DNA of 8,667 bases from the NCBI GenBank assembly GCA_030043335.1, contig JASHXX010000225.1, positions 1 through 8,667 of the forward strand, in the 5' to 3' direction. The DNA is from Xanthobacteraceae bacterium (GTDB lineage: Bacteria; Pseudomonadota; Alphaproteobacteria; Rhizobiales; Xanthobacteraceae). Below the pieces are notes generated by a model. That model worked only from the letters and a program-made list of their open reading frames with translations, searched no databases and was not told the origin of the DNA. The position numbers and the translations under genes were made by a program. Positions 4,695 to 8,667 of this stretch are shown here, one piece after another (position 1 is the first letter of the stretch; each line of letters starts with the position of its first letter).

Positions 4695-5696
4695 ATGGGT
4701 GAGGCTGTCGGGGTTGGTGCGGGTAGCGTGTTGCGAGTGGGGGTTGTCGGCGTTGGCGTCATGGGCAGCAACCATGCGCGCGTGTTGGCGGAAATGTCCG
4801 GCGTGCATCTCGTCGGCGTCGCCGACCCGGACCGCAAGCAGCGGGACTTCGTGGCCAGGGCGATCGGCTGCCCAGCGTTCGACGACATGGACGAATTGCT
4901 CCGCAGCGGCGTCGATGCCGTCACTATTGCAGCGCCGACGCACCTGCACCACGCGCTGGCGCTCGAATGTATCGCCCGTGGCGTCAACCTCCTGGTCGAG
5001 AAACCGATCGCCTCGAACGTCGCCGAGGGGCGCGCCATCGTCGCCGCCGCCGGCCGCGCCGGCGTCACGCTCATGATCGGTCACGTCGAGCGCTTCAATC
5101 CGGCGGTCGAATCGATCAAGCGGTGGATCCAGGACCAGGACATCCTCTCGATTGCCATCACCCGCGTCGGCCCGTTCCCGCCGCGGATGTCGAATGTCGG
5201 TGTCGTCATCGATCTTGCGGTGCACGATATCGACCTGGTCCGCTGGTTCACCGATTCGGAGATCGTGGAAATCCAGCCGCAATTGTCGAGCGCCGTGGCC
5301 GAGCGCGAGGACATCGCGCTGTTGCAGTTCCGCACCGCCTCCGGCGTGCTCGCCCACATCAACACCAACTGGCTCACCCCCTTCAAGGCGCGCAACATCC
5401 ACATCGCCACCCGCGACAAGTATCTCATCGCCGACCTGCTGACGTTGCAGGTCACCGAGTGTTTCGGCTTTCAGACCGACGGCAGCTATTCGATGCGGCA
5501 CCTGTCGGTCGGCTATGCCGAGCCGCTGCGCGCCGAACTCGTCGCCTTCGTTAACGCCGTTCGCCGCGGCGAGATGCCGGCGGTGACCGGCGAGGAGGGG
5601 GTCGCGAGCCTCGAGATCGCGATGCGCTGCCTCGCCGCGCGCACCGCGCAATCGAGCGCGCCGCAACGCAAGGGGCCGCGACGGGTGGTCGGCTGA
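4695..5696 (+). CDS. gnnA: Gfo/Idh/MocA oxidoreductase, probable UDP-GlcNAc 3-dehydrogenase
   Basis: The 333-residue product has an N-terminal Rossmann fold with GVGVMG (Gly19, 21 and 24), Asp44 in GVADPD at the end of strand 2, and the family's EKP (102-104). The Gfo/Idh/MocA C-terminal domain follows with DLAVHD (Asp173, His177, Asp178), where the His is the usual catalytic residue. MIGHVERFNPAV (127-138) is like the form I know from UDP-GlcNAc 3-dehydrogenases. Such enzymes oxidise the C3 hydroxyl of UDP-GlcNAc with NAD+. The next gene is the matching sugar aminotransferase, as in the Acidithiobacillus ferrooxidans gnnA-gnnB pair. ATG 4695 is chosen for AAGGGGAG about 11 nt upstream; GTG 4728, directly before LRVGVVG, is the alternative. 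A WlbA-type UDP-GlcNAcA dehydrogenase is less likely, because its partner genes are not in the window. Confidence 0.75.
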   Translation: MGEAVGVGAGSVLRVGVVGVGVMGSNHARVLAEMSGVHLVGVADPDRKQRDFVARAIGCPAFDDMDELLRSGVDAVTIAAPTHLHHALALECIARGVNLLVEKPIASNVAEGRAIVAAAGRAGVTLMIGHVERFNPAVESIKRWIQDQDILSIAITRVGPFPPRMSNVGVVIDLAVHDIDLVRWFTDSEIVEIQPQLSSAVAEREDIALLQFRTASGVLAHINTNWLTPFKARNIHIATRDKYLIADLLTLQVTECFGFQTDGSYSMRHLSVGYAEPLRAELVAFVNAVRRGEMPAVTGEEGVASLEIAMRCLAARTAQSSAPQRKGPRRVVG

Positions 5697-5713
5697 AGCG
5701 TCGGCGCGCTTGC

Positions 5714-5745
5714 GAACTCGGGCTAAGATGAACTCGGGCTAAGAC
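5714..5745 (+). repeat. 16-bp tandem duplication before gnnB, creating a 4-codon mini-frame
   Basis: GAACTCGGGCTAAGAT (5714-5729) is repeated at once as GAACTCGGGCTAAGAC (5730-5745), differing only in the last base. The gnnB ATG follows one base later. Across the junction the duplication forms ATG-AAC-TCG-GGC-TAA (5728-5742), a mini-frame ending 4 nt before the gnnB start. It covers the place where the gnnB ribosome binding site should be, and no strong Shine-Dalgarno is visible there. A role in re-initiation or translational tuning is possible but unproven. Confidence 0.7.
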
Positions 5746-5746
5746 T

Positions 5747-6901
5747 ATGAATCAACACGCCCGCCTTGACGACAGGGCGATCCCGTTCATCGACGTCGCT
5801 GCCCAACGCCGCCGTCTCGGCCACGCCATCGATGAGGCGATCGCGCGGGTGTTGGCGCACTGCCAGTTCATCCAGGGACCGGAAGTGCGCGCGCTCGAGG
5901 CCGAGCTCGCTGCCTTCTGCGGCGCACGCCACGCGATCGCCTGCTCGAGCGGAACCGATGCGCTTCGCCTGGTGCTGATGGCATGGGGAATCGGGCCCGG
6001 CGATGCGGTCATCTGCCCGGCGTTTACGTTCTGCGCCACCGCCGAGGTGGTGGCGCTATGCGGCGCGACGCCGGTCCTGGCCGATGTGCAAGCGGACACG
6101 TTCAATCTCGACCCGGCAAGCTGCGAGCGCGCGGTGACGGCCGCAAAAAAACTTGGCCTCAAGCCGTGTGCCGTCATTCCTGTCGACCTGTTCGGCTTGC
6201 CCGCCGACCATGACGGCATCGCCGCGGTCGCGGCCGCCCACGGCCTCAGCGTGCTCGACGATGCCGCGCAAGCTTTCGGCGCGGTCTACAAGGGCCGCAA
6301 CCTCGGTGCGCTTGCCGCCGCGACGGCGACGAGCTTCTTTCCCGCCAAGCCGCTTGGCTGCTACGGTGACGGCGGCGCGATCTTCACCGACGACGATGAT
6401 CTCGCCGCGCGCCTCAAGCGGCTGCGCGTGCACGGCGAGGGCAGCGACAAATACGACGCGGTCGAGATCGGCCTCACTGGGCGGCTCGACACCATTCAGG
6501 CGGCGATCCTGCTGGAGAAGCTGAAAATCTTTCCCGAAGAGATCCTCGCGCGCGGCCGCGCGGCGGCCCGCTATGCCGCCGGCCTCGCTGACGTCGCGAC
6601 CGTGCCGCGCGTTGGCAACGAGTCGAATTCGGTCTGGGCGCAGTACACCATCCGGCTCGCGCCGGGGCGGCGCGACGCGCTCGCGGCGGCGCTCAAGGCG
6701 CAGGGTATCCCAACCGGCATTTACTACGCCAAGCCGCTCAATCGCCAAGCCGCCTATCGAGGCTTTCCGGTCGCCGAAGGCGGCCTGCCGGCGAGCGAGC
6801 AGCTCGCCGAGGAGGTCATCAGCCTGCCGATGCATGGCTATCTCGACGAGCCGGTCCAGGACCGTATCATCGCCGCGGTTCGGCGCGCGCTGGCGCGCTG
6901 A
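5747..6901 (+). CDS. gnnB: DegT/DnrJ/EryC1/StrS aminotransferase, probable UDP-3-keto-GlcNAc aminotransferase
   Basis: The 384-residue product is a full-length fold-type I PLP sugar aminotransferase. It opens with IPFIDVAAQ (12-20) and QGPEV. CSSGTDAL (66-73) is the phosphate-binding loop, and DDAAQAFGA has Asp172 to hold the pyridine nitrogen. The Schiff-base Lys201 sits in SFFPAKPLGCYGDGG, the form seen in WbpE/GnnB-type enzymes. GLTGRLDTIQAA (242-253) and TGIYYAKPLN (323-332) complete the family signature. The enzyme would transfer an amino group from glutamate to the C3 ketone made by the preceding dehydrogenase, giving UDP-GlcNAc3N for lipid A. It lies 50 nt after gnnA on the same strand. 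ATG 5747 has no strong ribosome binding site but starts the family alignment; the tandem duplication covers this spot. The family is certain and the substrate is inferred from the pair. A WbpE role in UDP-ManNAc3NAc synthesis is the main alternative. Confidence 0.78.
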   Translation: MNQHARLDDRAIPFIDVAAQRRRLGHAIDEAIARVLAHCQFIQGPEVRALEAELAAFCGARHAIACSSGTDALRLVLMAWGIGPGDAVICPAFTFCATAEVVALCGATPVLADVQADTFNLDPASCERAVTAAKKLGLKPCAVIPVDLFGLPADHDGIAAVAAAHGLSVLDDAAQAFGAVYKGRNLGALAAATATSFFPAKPLGCYGDGGAIFTDDDDLAARLKRLRVHGEGSDKYDAVEIGLTGRLDTIQAAILLEKLKIFPEEILARGRAAARYAAGLADVATVPRVGNESNSVWAQYTIRLAPGRRDALAAALKAQGIPTGIYYAKPLNRQAAYRGFPVAEGGLPASEQLAEEVISLPMHGYLDEPVQDRIIAAVRRALAR

Positions 6902-6948
6902 TTCGCAGAACCGGCGCCGGCGCGGCCGAAGGGCGCCCAAGGGCGGCA

Positions 6949-8523
6949 ATGATCGATCGCATCCTCACCGTCGGCGGCTATACGCTGCTGTCACGCCTCA
7001 CCGGCTTTATCCGCGACATCATGCTCGCGGCGATCCTCGGCGCCGGACCGGTCGCCGACGCGTTCTTCGTCGCGTTTCGGCTGCCAAACCATTTCCGCGC
7101 CATCTTTGCCGAGGGCGCCTTCAATGCCGCGTTCATTCCGGCCTATGCGCGCATCCGCACCCAGGGCGGGGAGGACGCGGCCAAGCTGTTCGGCGACCGC
7201 ATGTTCACGCTGTTGCTGGCGACACAGCTGGTCTTGCTGGCGCTTGCGCTCGTGTTCACGCCGCAAGCGATCGATCTGCTGGCGCCCGGCTTTTCCCGCG
7301 AGCCGCAGCAATTCGCGCTCGCTGTGAGTCTCACGCGGATCACGTTTCCCTATCTCCTCCTCATCACCCTGGTGACGCTCTGGGGCGGCATTCTCAATGC
7401 GCTGCATCGCTTCGCCGCCGCCGCGGCGGCGCCGATCCTGCTCAATCTGTCGATGATGGCGACGCTGGCGCTGGCGCCGTTCTTCGGCGGCGCGGCCCAC
7501 GCGGCGGCCTGGGGCGTGTTGATTTCCGGGGTGCTCCAGGCGCTCCTCGTCGGCGGCGACGCCCGGCGCGTCGGCGCCATGACCTCGTTTCACGCGCTGC
7601 GCTTCGACGACGACGTGCGGCGCTTCTTTAAGGCGCTCGTGCCCGCGACCGTCGGCTCGGCCGGCACGCAGCTCGCGCTGTTCGCTGACACCATCATCGC
7701 GAGCTTCCTCAGCGCCGGCGCACTGTCGGCGCTCTACTATGCCGACCGGATCGATCAGTTGCCGATCGGCGTGATCGGCATCGCGGTCGGCACCGTGCTG
7801 GTGCCGGAGATGACGCACCGGATCGCGGCCGGCGATGAGAGCGGCGCCCGCTCGGCGCAAAATCGGGCAATCGAGTTCGCGCTGCTATTGGCCATCCCCT
7901 GCGTCGTCGCGTTCCTGGTGGTTCCCGACGTGATCATGCGCGGGCTGTTCGAGCGCGGCCGCTTCACTGCCGACGATGCGCATGCGGCGGCGTTGACGCT
8001 CATGGCCTACACCGTCGGGCTCGTTCCCTTCGTCCTCATTCGCAGCGTGGTTGCGCCGTTCCTTGCCCGCGGCGACACGTTGACGCCGATGAAGGCGGCG
8101 CTGTTCGGTACCGCGATCAACATCGTCCTCAAGGTTGCGATGATGGGACCGTTGGCGCAGGTCGGGCTGGCGCTGGCGACCTCGATCGGCGCCTGGATCA
8201 ATTTTCTGCTTGTGCTCTATTTGGCGGCGCGCGCCGGCCATATCGCGGCCGACGCGACGCTCAAATCGTCATTGGTGCGGCTCGCGGCGGCCGGGCTCGT
8301 CCTTGCGCTAGTCCTTTTCTACGCTGGACCGATCGTAACAGCCGCACTGCCGTCGGTTGTCGGGTTGCAGAACGAATTGAAGTTGCTCTTGCTCGCATTG
8401 CTTGGCGGCGGAACCTACGTAACACTTATCATCGCGCTGTTCGGACCTCGTTGGCTTTCGCTCTTGCGCAGTCGCGCCGCAGCCAATTTGGACCTCTCAC
8501 CGCAAGCGCGAGGCCCGGAGTGA
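6949..8523 (+). CDS. murJ: MurJ (MviN), lipid II flippase
   Basis: The 524-residue product has the length and pattern of MurJ, an MOP-superfamily protein of 14 membrane helices. It flips lipid II across the inner membrane for peptidoglycan synthesis. The N-terminus TLLSRLTGFIRDIML (12-26) carries Arg16 and Arg22, corresponding to essential cavity arginines of E. coli MurJ. GAGPVADAFFVAFRLPNHFR (31-50) has the conserved Asp37, Arg44 and Arg50, and FAEGAFNAAFIP follows. In helix 8 YADRIDQLP (264-272) carries Arg267. The C-terminal two helices (LVLALVLFYAG and LLLLALLGGGTYVTLIIALFG) complete the fold. The gap to gnnB is 47 nt with two AAGGGCG copies, the second directly before the ATG, so co-transcription with gnnAB is likely. 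The commoner alphaproteobacterial neighbour glnD is absent on the upstream side. Confidence 0.95.
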   Translation: MIDRILTVGGYTLLSRLTGFIRDIMLAAILGAGPVADAFFVAFRLPNHFRAIFAEGAFNAAFIPAYARIRTQGGEDAAKLFGDRMFTLLLATQLVLLALALVFTPQAIDLLAPGFSREPQQFALAVSLTRITFPYLLLITLVTLWGGILNALHRFAAAAAAPILLNLSMMATLALAPFFGGAAHAAAWGVLISGVLQALLVGGDARRVGAMTSFHALRFDDDVRRFFKALVPATVGSAGTQLALFADTIIASFLSAGALSALYYADRIDQLPIGVIGIAVGTVLVPEMTHRIAAGDESGARSAQNRAIEFALLLAIPCVVAFLVVPDVIMRGLFERGRFTADDAHAAALTLMAYTVGLVPFVLIRSVVAPFLARGDTLTPMKAALFGTAINIVLKVAMMGPLAQVGLALATSIGAWINFLLVLYLAARAGHIAADATLKSSLVRLAAAGLVLALVLFYAGPIVTAALPSVVGLQNELKLLLLALLGGGTYVTLIIALFGPRWLSLLRSRAAANLDLSPQARGPE

Positions 8524-8667
8524 TGAGCGAGCTTATGCGCCCCACCGGGCGGCGATCTTTTCCCTCAAATCTGGTGAGAAGCGCCGGGAGTCCCCCACGG
8601 CGCATTCCCAGCCAGCTCATCGTTGCTAAGCCCAGTCTTCCACGTTCTCACAGCGTGGAAATGCCAA
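8523..8667 (+). CDS. possible gene start overlapping the murJ stop, unidentified, cut by the window end
   Basis: The murJ TGA and an ATG share bases in TGATG (8521-8525). GAGG lies about 10 nt before that ATG, and the frame stays open for 48 codons to the window end. Such an overlap usually marks translational coupling in an operon. The peptide is Arg/Pro/Ser-rich (MSELMRPTGRRSFPSNLVRS...) and matches nothing I recognise. It is not TrpS, which often follows murJ in this class, since its Rossmann HxGH-type start is absent. It may be a real downstream gene or only chance openness in GC-rich DNA. Confidence 0.3.
   Translation, partial: MSELMRPTGRRSFPSNLVRSAGSPPRRIPSQLIVAKPSLPRSHSVEMP

Noticed and set aside
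4650..5666. 338-codon minus-strand open frame opposite gnnA
   Set aside because: It is antisense to a protein with complete family motifs. Its product is a low-complexity Arg/Asp/Gly/Ala-rich peptide, typical of GC-rich third-position shadowing.
6056..6949. 297-codon minus-strand open frame opposite gnnB
   Set aside because: Shadow of a well-supported aminotransferase. The peptide is Arg/Glu/Gly-rich with no domain, and no ribosome binding site was found.
6573..7631. 352-codon plus-strand open frame spanning the gnnB end and murJ start
   Set aside because: Out of frame with two clear genes. The composition is dominated by Arg, Ser, Ala and Pro with no motif.
6991..7860. 289-codon minus-strand open frame opposite murJ
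   Set aside because: Charged, repetitive peptide antisense to a conserved membrane protein, with no start context.
1..8667. CRISPR array, tRNA or rRNA genes
   Set aside because: No regular repeat-spacer pattern was seen, and reading by eye showed no tRNA cloverleaf or rRNA-like conserved segments. The repeats present are palindromes, short tandem motifs and one MITE.

Overview
The window looks like chromosomal DNA of an alphaproteobacterium, most likely Hyphomicrobiales near Bradyrhizobium, Rhodopseudomonas or Pseudolabrys. This rests on the GC-rich core genes, the form of the MurJ protein and the style of the small orphan proteins. It is an inference from sequence character, not a database result.

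Positions 1 to about 3340 are a low-density accessory stretch with a more mixed base composition. It holds a possible C-terminal gene fragment (1-84), a frameshifted and truncated short-chain dehydrogenase remnant (198-435), and a hairpin followed by a good Rho-independent terminator (471-538). Next is a 101-bp MITE-like element with 17-bp perfect terminal inverted repeats and a CTAG target duplication (709-809). Four to five small genes follow: a single-domain PilZ protein (1092-1328, +), a CxxC...CxxC zinc-ribbon-like protein (1449-1679, +), a membrane-anchored small protein (1776-2186, -), an unrecognised 89-aa protein (2481-2750, +) and a probably 5'-truncated 104-aa protein (2907-3221, -). 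Several inverted repeats lie between them. A phased AAATCAA repeat and a weak EcfG-type promoter candidate lie at the right edge.

Positions 3348 to 8523 are dense, GC-rich core genome. A secreted or periplasmic alpha/beta hydrolase (3348-4406, -) has a GxSxG nucleophile elbow and an iterated TTATGGC motif just upstream of its ribosome binding site. Divergent from it is a cell-envelope cluster on the + strand: a Gfo/Idh/MocA oxidoreductase (4695-5696, gnnA-like), a DegT/DnrJ/EryC1/StrS aminotransferase (5747-6901, gnnB-like) and the lipid II flippase MurJ (6949-8523). An open frame starts at the murJ stop (TGATG) and runs off the window.

The oxidoreductase and aminotransferase together fit the two-step conversion of UDP-GlcNAc to UDP-GlcNAc3N. 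That compound is the precursor of the 2,3-diamino-2,3-dideoxyglucose found in the lipid A of Bradyrhizobium and Rhodopseudomonas. On this reading, gnnA-gnnB-murJ joins lipid A backbone precursor synthesis to peptidoglycan precursor export in one likely transcription unit. I see no CRISPR array, rRNA, tRNA or intact transposase gene. The most interesting unexplained signals are the MITE, the TTATGGC array, the 16-bp tandem duplication in front of gnnB and the alternative hairpins in the pilZ leader.
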